From Diadema setosum (lineage: Eukaryota > Echinodermata > Echinoidea > Diadematoida > Diadematidae), in NCBI GenBank assembly GCA_033980235.1, contig CM067065.1, positions 26,258,836 through 26,322,835 of the forward strand: a stretch of DNA of 64,000 nucleotides. The letters are read 5' to 3'. The first letter of the stretch is position 1. The number at the start of each line of letters is the position of its first letter. Below the pieces are notes generated by a model. That model was not told the DNA's origin and ran no database searches. It saw only the letters and a program-made list of their open reading frames with translations. Below, piece by piece: positions 48,503 through 59,319 of this stretch. The translations under genes and the position numbers were made by a program.

Positions 48503-48888
48503 AGATGCAAGAGCAAAATTTCTAACTTCATCGATATGTTTCATCAACGATGCACAATTCAAATGAACAATCTTTAGGCCCTTTTGAGATTGTAAATTAC
48601 TAATCTTACTCTTTACTTTATCTAATTCTTCAGTTGTCACTGCAATTGGCTCAGCGACCGTGTTTGTAGATTCTACTTCAATACAAGAGCTAAGAGAGTC
48701 ACCAAACGGCAACATTTTCCAGAGACATACATTGCATGCCCAATCATCATTTGACTCAAAAAAAGATCGCGATTCGCTAGAACATTCAAAGTGACCCCAA
48801 CAATTGCAAAGAGTACACAACACAACATAGCATTTTGGTTATTTTTCACTGATTTTTTACAGAAAATACAAGGATATCTAGGAGGCAT
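48503..48888 (-). pseudogene. LINE ORF2 5' part: zinc finger and start of endonuclease
   Basis: From MPPRYPCIFCKKS the frame gives C-x2-C, then a shift of frame, then LCTLCNCWGHFECSSES and DDWACNVCLWKMLPF. Together these give a PHD-like CxxC...CxxC...HxxC...CxxC pattern. The endonuclease start LKIVHLNCASLMKHIDEV follows and ends ASDM, where the foldback element enters. The frame break near 48825-48835 looks like a 5-base tandem duplication (GTTGT). A zinc finger ahead of the endonuclease in ORF2 is a notable layout for this LINE group. Confidence 0.75.
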
Positions 48889-49048
48889 AGCAAAAAAAGA
48901 AAAAGAAAAAAAAAACTCACATCACAAATAAATCAGGGTAAAATAAAAACAGTGCAGAACATCCCAATTTCAAATATATGGGTATTATATGAATTGGAAT
49001 ATATGAAAAAGCAAACAATTGATCGGCTTTTAGCATCACACGATAGGG

Positions 49049-49807
49049 TTACAGGGCATTCAAGTCACTCTGAGTTCGAATGACTCTGTTCATTGTCTTT
49101 CCGTTTGTTGCCTTCATTTTCACAATGACACGACCATCACTTGACCACACAGAGAGGACACTTTGTTTCCTTCTTGCGCTGTTGAGCAACTGCAAGTTCG
49201 CTTTAGTTAACTGTTCTTGTACCACGATGTTTGAACCTTTCAGTAGACGACGACGTGAGATGACCGCGTGACGTTGTCTGTATGTGGTAAATTTCACAAC
49301 AATAGGACGTGGCCTGTTCGCTGGTTTGCCATCCTTGGGTTTTGAAGGGCGCTTCGCTTGATCACCCACACGATGTGAGCGGTCAATGTCTTCCTTAGAG
49401 ATCTTCACCCCAAGATGGTCTTTCGCGATGTTACAGATGAGGTCGTCCGTTGATTCATTGTCTTCTTCTTCAACACCAAAGAACACCAAACAATTCCTCC
49501 GCGAGTATTGCTCCAGATCCGCAGCTGTCAAACGAAGATTGTTCATTGTGGTGCGCTGATCCTCAACAACGGCAGAAAGGCGAGCAATTTCGTCAACCAG
49601 CGTTTTGTTTCGAATCTCCAACTCCATCATTCGGCCCTCCTGCTCATCCAAGCGATCAAGAAGTTTGGAAAACTCCTTTTGAACGGCTTCTTGGATTGTT
49701 ACATGGATGGACTTGAGTAGATTTTTGTTTTCGTTCTGAAAGCGCGAAAACATGTCATTCACGAGCCTGGTTGTTGCGTCATCGACCTCAGAAGTCGGAG
49801 GCGCCAT
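49049..49807 (-). CDS. LINE ORF1 protein, coiled coil plus RRM-like core
   Basis: I take the start as ATG at 49805-49807 (MAPPTSEVDDATTR); an upstream in-frame ATG at 49861 would add 18 residues that look like UTR. Residues about 15-100 form a heptad-rich coiled coil (RLDEQEGRMMELEIRNKTLV and LSAVVEDQRTTMNNL). Next comes an RRM-like core (YSRRNCLVFFGVEE, DDLICNIAKDHLGV, DIDRSHRVG, RPIVVKFTTYRQRHAV), then a C-terminal domain with LNSARRKQSVLSVWSSDGR. This is the layout of nucleic-acid-chaperone ORF1 proteins that trimerise on LINE RNA. The frame is intact. Confidence 0.85.
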   Translation of the reverse strand: MAPPTSEVDDATTRLVNDMFSRFQNENKNLLKSIHVTIQEAVQKEFSKLLDRLDEQEGRMMELEIRNKTLVDEIARLSAVVEDQRTTMNNLRLTAADLEQYSRRNCLVFFGVEEEDNESTDDLICNIAKDHLGVKISKEDIDRSHRVGDQAKRPSKPKDGKPANRPRPIVVKFTTYRQRHAVISRRRLLKGSNIVVQEQLTKANLQLLNSARRKQSVLSVWSSDGRVIVKMKATNGKTMNRVIRTQSDLNAL

Positions 49808-49900
49808 ATGGAATGGAATGTATTGTAGGAATGATGGAAATTCAAAGTTACACCGTATCACTGTAGACAGTAATTCGACTGACCATTGACGACTTTATAC

Positions 49901-50660
49901 TCACAAAATATGCTCCGAGTATAGTATGTTCATAAATCATGCAGTAATGTTCAACAGGAGGTCAAGGGTGTAACGACCAACAGATTTGAGTAGTTGTAGG
50001 CAATTGTCAGAGTATGCCTATGGATCATGGAGGATATGAGAGTTCGGGTAGATCATGAAGTACACCTAGGCCTACTATTAAGCAGGTTGAATATCAGTTC
50101 AGGCAAATATAAAAAACAAAGTGTGATTCAATGCAATATGATTGTCTTGGCGGTCCTTGAAATCACTTACATGATGCAGTCGGTACTTCCGATTGGTCAC
50201 CGGTGACTGGACATTAATAGGCCGACACTGGAAGAGCACGTATGGGACTGACCATTTGTCGGTGTCTCCGTGGTGCATAAGAGGACATGGTGTTCCCTTT
50301 TCAGAAATCGACACTAAAGTTCATAATTCACATAAGCCCATGATTGACTTGTATTAGGCAAATAGGAGTTCATATTCCATAACCCTCGAGCCAAGAAACC
50401 GATGAATTGCCGCTGGAAATCACGGCAGATTAGAGCAGTATATCCATACCCATGATTCAGTCTTGGTTGTTACTGACTTACGTGGGCTCTCTATTATTCG
50501 TGCTGTATATTCACATTTACAAATAAGCATGCTGAAATTGTATTTACTGTTATTAGATTTTTCTTACATTGTTTTTAGGCTGATTTCATGTGGGTTATAC
50601 TGTCACAATTGATCTGAACTTTTGCCATTGGTAGATGCTTTCGCATATTAGCTATCAGGA
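49901..50660. other. Possible LINE 5' UTR and flank, no gene
   Basis: No supported ORF. The 5' boundary of the LINE could be anywhere here; no target duplication matching the 3' end was found. Confidence 0.4.
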
Positions 50661-50663
50661 TCA

Positions 50664-50872
50664 CTCGAGAGTGAAAATGTTCATTTTCATTCATTTTTAG
50701 AGTGACCTCGGGGATCACTCGAAGAGTGACAACTGATCCCTAAGGTCACTCTAAAATGAGTGAAAATGAACATTTTTCACTCAAAATTCACTCCAATTTC
50801 ACTCTAACTTCACTGTTTTCTGTTATTCACTCCTTCAAAAGTGAAAACTTCCACTCGATTATTTTTTTTTCT
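50664..50872. mobile_element. Second copy of the GTGAAAATGTTCACT foldback MITE
   Basis: Shares GAGTGAAAATGTTCA, GTGACCTCGGGGATCACTCG, CTAAGGTCACTC and TTCTGTTATTCACTCCTTCA with 17592-17883. The outer ends are eroded. Confidence 0.8.
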
Positions 50873-50929
50873 TTTTCAGAATAGAATATCACTGGTTTTA
50901 GAAATGGCTCCCTAAAAACCTAAGACATA

Positions 50930-51890
50930 AAAAAGCATTACAATGTTCAAAATATATAAAAACATTTAAATAGATAGCACAACAGACAAAATTGTATCAA
51001 AATCGAAATAATACATTTAATTGGGTGCAATACTCTATGTCAACTTTGATGGCTGTCATCTTAATGATATTTTTTTTTTGAGTGGTTGATGTAAATTCTG
51101 TCTTAAAGTATCTATAACAAGATTGGTGACAAGTTTCAAGCTCACCTCTATTTGAAAAATAATGTTTGCTTCATCTCATCTGCTTCACAACAATCTACTT
51201 TGAAGTAATAGCGATCAGCGTCACCTGAGCTACCACTTGGTATGAAAAGTTAGTTTGCAGGCACAAGCTCTTGTTTGTCAAAGAAAAGGTCTGCGTTTGC
51301 TAAGACTACTACACGCACCACTGGCACTGCTACGAGTGCCAGTGCCAGTTGTGCGTGTAGTAGTCTGGGCGCGCGCAGACTCTGTTTACGACAAACAAAG
51401 TGGCCATTTTTACATAGTGAGCTTTCAAGTTTGAGACATTATAACTCCTGAACCGAAAATGGTACTGACCCCCAATTTTCTCCAAATATTTATTATATGT
51501 CAAACAAAATTCTTGAAACGTTTCAAGATAATCCTTCAGTCTTTTTCTGATTTATACTAAATCAAGCATTTTCATCATTTTCCTTTTTTGAGAAAAATGT
51601 CCTTAAAATCTCAATCCAGTTATCACAATAACCGACAAAAATGGTATCAACTTGAAGAAAATTTTATTTTCTTTCATATGACATCACATTTGTTGAAATC
51701 TGATGTTTCTATCAAATTCTATCTTTCAAATAACAAATTCAGTAAATATGGCCGCCATCTTGGATTTGAAGGCTTTCGCAACAAAATGTTTTGAGGTAGA
51801 CCAGTTGAATGTTGTTTGTTACGATAAAAAACTTGAAAATAAGCATGGTCTACTTGGTTTGTAGAGAGAGTGGAACTCGACCTCTGTTTT
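50930..51890 (-). repeat. Dispersed repeat, arm 2 (inverted relative to 33115-34330)
   Basis: Reverse-complement match over about 0.95 kb. It includes the CTACACGCACCACTGGC/GCCAGTTGTGCGTGTAG hairpin (51307-51362) and ends at GTAGAGAGAGTGGAACTCGA. Together with arm 1 it brackets the LINE. Confidence 0.85.
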
Positions 51891-53640
51891 TAGTTTTTGC
51901 CCCCCCCCCCCCCCCCCGTTATACCATAAATTGTGCATGTCAAAGGAAAGGCTTTACTGCGTTTAATATAGTGCTTTAGCTGCCTGGTTTTTTTGTTTAT
52001 TTTTTTTCTCTCTTCTGAATATTTGAAATTTTGTAGATCTTGCCCCATGTAGAATACCGTGTTGATAATGCAAAAACCCGTACCTTCTCTCATGAGGTTG
52101 GAGTTGAAACTGGTCACGTTTTGAATCCTTATCGGACATCCCTTGCATTTCAGGTGTTAACGCACGCTTGCTAGACATGGTTGCATGTCATGTGTTAACG
52201 TTGAATGTGACGACTCAGGGACTGATGCTTGCAGGCGGTTGAAGAGACAGCTGAAGATAATTCGCTCTATCCTTGCGATACCATGTAGTGAACCACGCAG
52301 TCCCGATGAGGGGCGTAGCTATAGAGCCAAATTATTCCATGATCTGCAATGATATAGACGCATAAAGATCAATACATTGACAACTGTTGTTGTCATATAG
52401 CGATATACTTTTTGTCCGGGCTGGGCGTCTATTTGATTTAATTTGATTCAATTTCATTTCATTTTACACATTTCCTCATGGATAGATATAGTACAAATGA
52501 GGAAAACAAAAACATATTTTTTTCCGTTTTTAACGAAATTAGGCGTACAATCAGTACATTCGAACACGAACAAAATCTACACGTACCACAAAGCGATAAC
52601 AGATTGAAAAAAAAAAAAACACCCAAAGATAAATGTTGATTTGGAGCTCCTGAGCATAATGGAACAAACGTTGATCTCACAAAATACAAGCAGAATAGAA
52701 TTATGAATGCAGAAGGATATTGTTAAATGAGTACATAGATTTAAGGTGCGACACCATAAAACAGTTACATTTTCATTTTCGTGTTTTTTTCTTTTTGTTT
52801 TGTATGTGCTTGTTTGCTTGCATTGGGGGAGGAGAGGGGTGAGAGAAACGTGTGTGTGTGTGTTTGGGGGGATGTTACAGGGCAAGTCCAAGATAATGTC
52901 CCCTCAGATGCTCAAAATTTTGCTCGATTTGATTCAAAAGATATTGATATCATGGTGTAGCCAAAGAGTTAAATTGTATATTTCGCAGATAAGGAGGATA
53001 CTTCAAGCACAAAGTCTTGTCAAGCATGTACCCTGATGTCAGGACACACTGTCGGAGGCATCCGGCTACTATGTATGCTGAGTCATGTCAGTGTATCATA
53101 TATAATATTTGAACTTTCACTCCTTTACTACAAATCACTAACAACATTAAGCTTGATTAAGGATAATGCCCTGAAGCTATTTCATGAAATCTTCACATAC
53201 ATATTGGCATGAAAGTAGGTTATGTTATTCTTTTCCATGTTAGATGTGCGTGTGAATCCGTTACCATGTAATTCCGTTACCGCAATTACAGCAGAACTAA
53301 AGGAGATATTTCACAAAATGGTTTGTGAGCTTTTAGGGAGTCACACGTAGAGAAACAATTTGTAAGGGGAGAAATAATCAGTGATTTGTTTGTTCAGGAG
53401 AAAACTTTTTTTCAATTTTATAGTAACGGAATTACGTCAATTTGTCAGTAGATTTGGAAAATTTCTCAAAATATATCACAATGAGAGTTACTGAAATCTT
53501 CATAAAATGTGATTGTCGAAGCAAAAGAAAAATGCGGAAGTATGGATAAAGTAGAGAGATATTTAAGTTGTTTCATTTTAAATTTTCTTCAGATATTGTA
53601 AAATTTGAGATAAAGACGATAAAAAGTCTTCCAACGTTGA
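51891..53640. other. No recognisable gene
   Basis: A C17 run (51901-51917), AT-rich sequence and ATTCCGTTACC words (53256-53290, complement at 53421-53435). Open frames are short and unconvincing. Confidence 0.45.
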
Positions 53641-55600
53641 AAGTATGTACAACAAAAACGAGGAAAGTTATCGGAAAGTGTTCTCTGTTTCCGTAAATAC
53701 AACAATTTGTCGGTATGGGAAACTTAAATTTCTAAGCATTTACTTTACTTTGAATTTTGTTGTTTTTGCCCCTCCCATACGGAATTGCCCTACTACATAC
53801 ATCAATTCAAGATGGGTTTCAAAAGGTACTACATCCACTCCAATGACATCATCGGGAAATTGACCAATCAGAGAGCAGCATTGACTTGACCCTCTACCAT
53901 CGTCTACTGACTTTATCTGCAAACAATAGAAGTTGGCTTTTGGCCTTTTGGCTTTCAGTAAAAATCACCACGCAAATCTGAGAAATATCTTGAAAAACTC
54001 ACCACATTTCGATCAAGCAATTGAGGGAAATGAAGAACTCATTGACAAAACAAACCATCCCAGTGCGTAGTGCCGTGAAGCTTTGCCACTAGTTTCATAC
54101 ACATTCTTGCAAATGACACCTTTTACTCATACAATGTCACAAAAGTAGTACCAAATGTGTGTTTACAGTATAGGTGGTCATATTACTCATCGACGGGCTT
54201 GATTTTATCAGCTTTTAGATAATCAGATCCATCTTACCTGATAAAGAACATACCAGAATGAAATTCATGTAATTAATTTAATTACAGCATTGAGAAAATA
54301 CAGCACATTCAGATGCTGCTTTTCCATCTTTTCCCTTCCAAGTTCCATTGAAAAAAAATGAAAAAAAAGATAATGAATACAGTATTCTTCAGACACTTGA
54401 AGGGAGATTTCACAGAGAGAAAAAGTAGCTCCAAAATTAATGCAAACAACCATTCCATTGTGACTCGCGTAACATTTATACAAAATTATATTTTATATGG
54501 TTGAGTACTTGAAAATTTTATTTTGCAGACCTGTTTATTTTAAGAATTTCAATCAAGGTTTTGACCCTTCACATTGGTTCACAAAAAAAAATGATTTGAA
54601 GTCATTCTAGTTAGAGATACTTCAATTTTTTTTTGTGACTCGCGTGAGGTGACACTATTGAAGATTTCTGACTTTACTGTACTTGACTGGATTTTCGTAA
54701 GAAAGTACTTGTCCTATGTACACAACATTTTCATCTCAACTCAGTTGACATATCAAAATGTGACTCGCGTGACACATGAGCGTGACTCGTGTGACAAGTA
54801 TCATTCAGGACCAAAAGTTGAGCCTACTTTAACGATTTTATTGAGTAAAATGAGCCAAATGTTTAACCTAACATGTCATTTATGGTTTGTTTCATCACAC
54901 ATATCTCTAAAACAAAGAAACCATCTAATTCCAATTTCTGATGGGATCATGGGAGCCCATAGCCGTTTAATACATAAAACATCCAGGAAAAAAAAAATCA
55001 CTTTACTCTTTTTTCCCTCGTCACATCAAGAGTTCCGAGAAATCATGTTTTTTTTATATATTTTCTTTTTCTTTCTTATTTACTATAATTGTATCAACAA
55101 GTCTTCTATTCAAAATGAATCAATTTCAAGCTTTCTTTAGGTTAACTTGCATATTTGCTTATGAATTTATGTGGATCCAATTAAGCTCTTTTCGAAACTT
55201 TAAAGTTACATATGTACTTTGATGCACAAAGAATCTTTGCTTCTTGTTATAGATAATGCTCACACATACTGATTTATTCAATTTTCTTTGCCAAATTGTC
55301 TTTTCTGTAGTTTGAAAAAGTTTGTCACTGCTTCGTGGAGACAGTTTTCATGCCTAGTTTGTTGGAGCCATTTTATTTTCTTTTTCTTTTTTCAAAGACC
55401 CAATCTCTTCATTCATGATCCTTAACTAAGTCCCATATTGTTGACAAGAATAGCTGCTGTACCTTTTGCTTTCATTAGATGTCTGATTCAGGCTGCCACG
55501 GCTCTTTTTTTTTTTCCAGCCAGTGGAATTTCCCCTTTTCTCTACTTAGGAGACCTGTGCCATAGATGCTGCGGGGATGCTTTCTGCTGAAGGCAACTGC
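53641..55600. repeat. Region with GTGACTCGCGTGACA and TTTCAAAAGGTACTACATCC words
   Basis: TGACTCGCGTGACA or close variants lie at 54461, 54637, 54761 and 54783, and again at 57128, all in the same orientation. TTTCAAAAGGTACTACATCC is at 53817. The one long open frame here (54649-55140) has no recognisable domain. Confidence 0.6.
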
Positions 55601-55609
55601 CACCACCAG

Positions 55610-56870
55610 TCAATTGACTTTTGGGCCTGCACTTGCAGGCCCAGTGTTATCCTCACTTCCACGATCACTATCACCATTATCGGATAGATCAGCACTGCTT
55701 CTCTGAGAAGTGAACCTATTTACGACAAGATATTCACTCTTTGAAGGTGATATATTGAAGTGATGATTACGTTATGTGGTGCAGCTTTACTCCAAAGATG
55801 ACAGGCAGGTACAAACCCTCAGAACAATCTTCAACTTCCCTTTGTTCGTGATGAAAGCTACATAGGAACAGTCAAAAAAAATTACAGCAAGACAAAATTC
55901 CTGAGCAGTGGAGATAGAGCACAAGTTTTGATTTTTCACATAGCCGAAGCTCTGCCGCTTCAGGCTTGCTCCAATGTCTGTGTTAACTGGATCTTTCCTC
56001 TGACTTGTAGTGCAGTAATTCCACACTACATTGTAGGTCAATGTTGTGTTTCTCCATCAGCATAGGTAGGGCAGTGATAACAAATCTATTTTGAATTGGC
56101 TGGCAGGACCATCTAACAATATGAAGAGTTTGTTCGCAAAAAAGCGATAAGTCCATTTTTGAAGATTTTGAAAAACGGTCTCTGTCATAAAGTACAAAAT
56201 ATTACCTTTTGAATGATATATTGGTCACTAGATATAAAGGTATATTTTCGAAGTTATGGTCAAAAGAAACAAAATGTTCTTATAATTCTCTTTAGTTCTC
56301 TTAATCTTTAATAGCAAATATCTCCATTTGGCAAATATGGACTTATCGGTTTTTGCGAACAAACTCTTTATATTTTGACCAAGTCAATTCACTGCTAATA
56401 GTTTACAGAAGCTCATCCACAAGAACTACAGTGCACAATATAATACTGTTTTGTCATGGTCTAAGTAGGCCTCATCATTGATGATGACATGTGATGATTT
56501 TCTCCTGGGGCCATATTACTGATGTACAGAGAGCTATTTGCACCTGATTCCAAATGATGGATTGGACTTCATCTTAACTGGAGCATGAATGATTCTCAGC
56601 AAAGTCAATTTGGACGACAGCAAAATGTGAGCGAAGATTTGAAGCAATTTTCTTGTCATCTTCGAATACAATGTAACTTGCTGATTGTCGCCACTTTATG
56701 AAGCAATGTTCCAAGAACTTCACAGAAGTGAAGCTGACATACAGTACAAGTAGTTCCTGATGCGTTATACTTTTTTGTTGACGACGCGGCCAGCCACCTC
56801 CTACCATTTTTCTATTGACCAACCAAACGGAAGTTGACAACTTGATCCAGTTAGCTATACATTACTTATC
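55610..56870 (-). pseudogene. Transposase-like gene relic
   Basis: The minus-strand pieces, in order, are GGGWPRRQQKSITHQELL with KFLEHCFIKWRQSASY, AVVQIDFAENHSCSS (acidic DFAEN near 56600), and after a stop DEVQSIIWNQVQIALCTSVI. Next are DHDKT, then LDGPASQFK (about 56096-56114) and VVWNYCTTSQRKDPVNTDIG. An acidic tail SDNGDSDRGSEDN ends at a stop near 55615. I recall a widespread uncharacterised animal protein family with the same landmarks (VDFAEN, DGP.SQFKN, GKG.DG.GG) that looks like an RNase-H-fold transposase. The catalytic role of its acidic residues is inferred. Multiple stops and frameshifts, plus a 242-bp MITE, show it is dead. Confidence 0.6.
56125..56366. mobile_element. 242-bp MITE inside the transposase relic
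   Basis: The left end GAGTTTGTTCGCAAAA and the right end TTTTGCGAACAAACTC are exact inverted repeats, each continuing into ATAAGTCCA/TGGACTTAT. Relatives of these ends occur near 16961, 17107, 25453 and 25660. A clear target duplication is not visible. Confidence 0.8.
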
Positions 56871-57900
56871 ACAACACCACTTATTTACCAATTAACATAA
56901 AATATTTACCTTTTTTGGAAACATTAACATTTTACATGATTTAGGTTCAAGGCAGAATTTATCTTAAAATTACAATTGTTCTGGTGTTTTTCACAATGAA
57001 GGGGTTTAAAAGTTGAAACCTTATTTTTTTTTGTACGACTGAGGACTCCTAGATCCTCATTATTTATCAGCTACAATGCATACAGTGTACTACTTTTCAA
57101 GCAATCTAAAATATAGACATATTTTTGTGACTCGCGTGACACATTTCGAGGGTGTTTTCAATCGAAAATTGTCAAGCTCATTACATATAAATGAAAAAAA
57201 AAACTTGATATGTAAAACGGGTATAAAACAAGACCTTATGTGAAAAAAATATGAATCTATAGAGAATAGAACATGCCTTTAATAGTGAAATTAAAAAAAA
57301 AAGTACCAAAGAGGCATCATTTTTGTAGTAAATGGGATCTTTGTTCTGGTAGGTGTACCTCGGCTGTTAGAAAGTGAAAAGCAGTGAAAAATTATATTTG
57401 CACCCTTTGAACATATACTTACCCAATGAATACTCTTTCTTAATTGCTAGAACTTAAAATTTCAAGGTCCTGGTGTCTAGTTACATGGAATGGCTGAGAA
57501 GAAGAAAAAGAAAGATATCATGAGATAAAGCTTGTGAGAGAAAAAACAAAAGGAGAAAAGGGAACGCAGTGAGATATTGTGACCCCCCCCCCCATGCCCC
57601 ATGGATCTAGAACATTTGAAGCATGTGAAAATTGATTGAATGCTTATGAAACATGACAATCATTCAAAGTATTGGTCAGCAAGGGAGACTTGGGGCATTA
57701 GCTGTGGACATTGGTTTGTTATTCTTGCTGCTAAATAGGGCAGGGCATTGTCAATTACCTAGGCACTGAATATATCTCTTGTATATGAAAACTCGGTTTC
57801 AAAAGGTACTATATCCAGTTACGGATTCAAAAGACACTACATCCACATAAATATTAAAATGATTCATTCATTAAAAATAAATGCATTGACCTGGATTTTC
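56871..57900. other. No gene; word copies only
   Basis: One GTGACTCGCGTGACA (57127-57141) and two neighbouring TTCAAAAG(G/A)(T/C)ACTA(T/C)ATCCA words (57797-57817, 57827-57847). A C10 run at 57584-57593. Confidence 0.5.
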
Positions 57901-58200
57901 TTAGTGAGTGGTTTTAATGTTGTATCATTTGGCAGCATAAAAGGGGGGAATATCATTCCAGTCTGAGCTTGCTCATTGATAATCAAAAATTCACGTTTTT
58001 CTCAGAACTGGGAAATTATGGATGTAGTATGTATACCTTTTGAAACCGAACTCTTCAAATGCCTATTATATTCTATGTAACTGGATCTAATATTCAGTTG
58101 ACTTCAGGGAGAGTGTAACAACATTATTAAGTCATTTTAGGACTAAGAAAGGAAAATATAGAATCTAGATCCTTCATTTATTTTCTTATTTTCATGACAG

Positions 58201-58387
58201 GATGTGCAGTTGGTCTTCAATTAATATTCCTCCTTTGAAAGAGTTCAGTAAGCCAGACTACGAGTTATTTTCACTCAAAAAATCACATGGATTCTGTACA
58301 TACGATATGCACCCAATAAAATATCGTCCCTTCAAATGTCATTATAAAACCTTACATCTTCCAGTCAAAATGCAGTTTGTAGAATAA
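58201..58387 (+). CDS. Exon-like segment, copy 1, function unknown
   Basis: TTCTTATTTTCATGACAG precedes a 61-codon open segment ending in TAA. It begins MCSWSSINIPPLKEF, contains DYELFSLKKSHGFCTYDM and ends HLPVKMQFVE. Comparison with copy 2 (62751-62931) shows substitutions and one 6-base deletion that keeps the frame. That hints at a coding past but does not prove it. No known domain; no partner exon identified with certainty. A second acceptor (TTTTGCGATGCAG at 58492-58504) lies downstream. Confidence 0.35.
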
Positions 58388-58504
58388 TCCATACTCAATA
58401 TCTGCAGATATTCATTTTTTTTTTTTGCCAAACTGTATTTCTGTTTTTTTTTATTATTTCTTTTTTTCATTCATTCTAGTATCTTGTACGATTTTGCGAT
58501 GCAG

Positions 58505-58679
58505 TCAGAGATGTTCCATTTCCATATCGACGCACGTGCAACCCCGCCCTCTTGCAATCGTAGTTGACCCACTGCCGTCCAGGTTCAAAACAATAGTTCA
58601 AAGTTCAAGCGGGACTCCCCATGACTCCAGCACTACCAAAAGGCAGTCCTGGTGTGCATTTACAAGTATACAATCATGA
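58505..58679 (+). CDS. Second exon-like segment, copy 1, doubtful
   Basis: Follows a TTGCGATGCAG acceptor-like site; open in one frame (RCSISISTHVQPRPLAIVVD...) to TGA. Copy 2 keeps the frame as far as 63211 and then carries an insertion that changes the C-terminus. Frame choice is uncertain. Confidence 0.2.
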
Positions 58680-58803
58680 CCCAAAGTCAAAGTAGGTATA
58701 CACATAAATGCACGCAAGTGGGCCTATGAGCAATAAACTGGATTCAAATGTAATATTTTGATACTATTTACATCATTTATTTAAGGGTTATCTTTATCAT
58801 AAT

Positions 58804-58807
<4 letters not shown>

Positions 58808-58882
<75 letters not shown>
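58808..58882. repeat. (TA)n microsatellite
   Basis: Long TA tract with one GTA interruption, left of the hairpin. Confidence 0.95.
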
Positions 58883-58885
<3 letters not shown>

Positions 58886-58934
58886 CTATCCATCTTGGAA
58901 TTTTCCACGTGTTAAACTTCGAGTGTTATAAAGA

Positions 58935-59055
58935 AGAATGAGGTTCAAATACACCATCTGTAGTTCCAACAAGAAGTTTTTTATTCACAATATGTGGATA
59001 AAATCTACTTGTTGGACCTACAGATGGCGTATTTCACATTCATTCTTCTTATGTA
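58935..59055. repeat. Hairpin element between TA tracts, copy 1
   Basis: GAAGAATGAGGTTCAAATAC / ACCATCTGTAG / TCCAACAAG on the left pairs with CTTGTTGGA / CTACAGATGG / GTATTTCAC...CATTCTTC on the right, around a 30-base loop. TA tracts lie on both sides (58808-58882 and 59064-59098). Copy 2 is at 63560-63680. Confidence 0.85.
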
Positions 59056-59058
59056 TGA

Positions 59059-59063
<5 letters not shown>

Positions 59064-59100
<37 letters not shown>

Positions 59101-59120
59101 GAGAGAGAGAGAGAGGCGGT
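59064..59120. repeat. (TA)n followed by (GA)n
   Basis: TA tract then GAGAGAGAGAG; conserved in copy 2 at 63690-63748. Confidence 0.9.
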
Positions 59121-59319
59121 TCATAATAGGTGTTATAGGCCTACTCTGTTTTCTCACACAGCCACCAAAGATGACGTTATACCACTTTTATCTGACAATT
59201 TCGCTGTATTTCTTCAAGCCCGAGCATCTCCTGTGACTAGTGGTAATTGTTAACCTTGTAGACCAAAATACGCATTTCATAGAAGGCATTATCCGATCTA
59301 CACTAACTTCATGGTACAC

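Larger units (their letters stand above)
36049..49900 (-). mobile_element. CR1/L2/Jockey-type LINE, nearly complete, carrying nested insertions
   Basis: On the minus strand the order is ORF1 (49807-49049), then zinc finger, endonuclease, reverse transcriptase and C-terminal region (48888-36409). A 3' UTR follows and ends in a TAAATAAATAAATA tail at about 36050-36066. A T-rich UTR and the block TTCGAAAAACAGCAATTTGC sit just before the tail. The 5' end is not defined and could lie further out. The ORF2 sequence is interrupted once by the 9.3-kb foldback element, with an exact 6-bp duplication. LINEs of this type move by target-primed reverse transcription. Confidence 0.85.

Noticed and set aside
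53740..53922. Short ORF containing DVVPFETH, similar to VCIPFETE at 58021 and 62457
   Set aside because: The likeness comes from the shared 20-base DNA word, not from a conserved protein.
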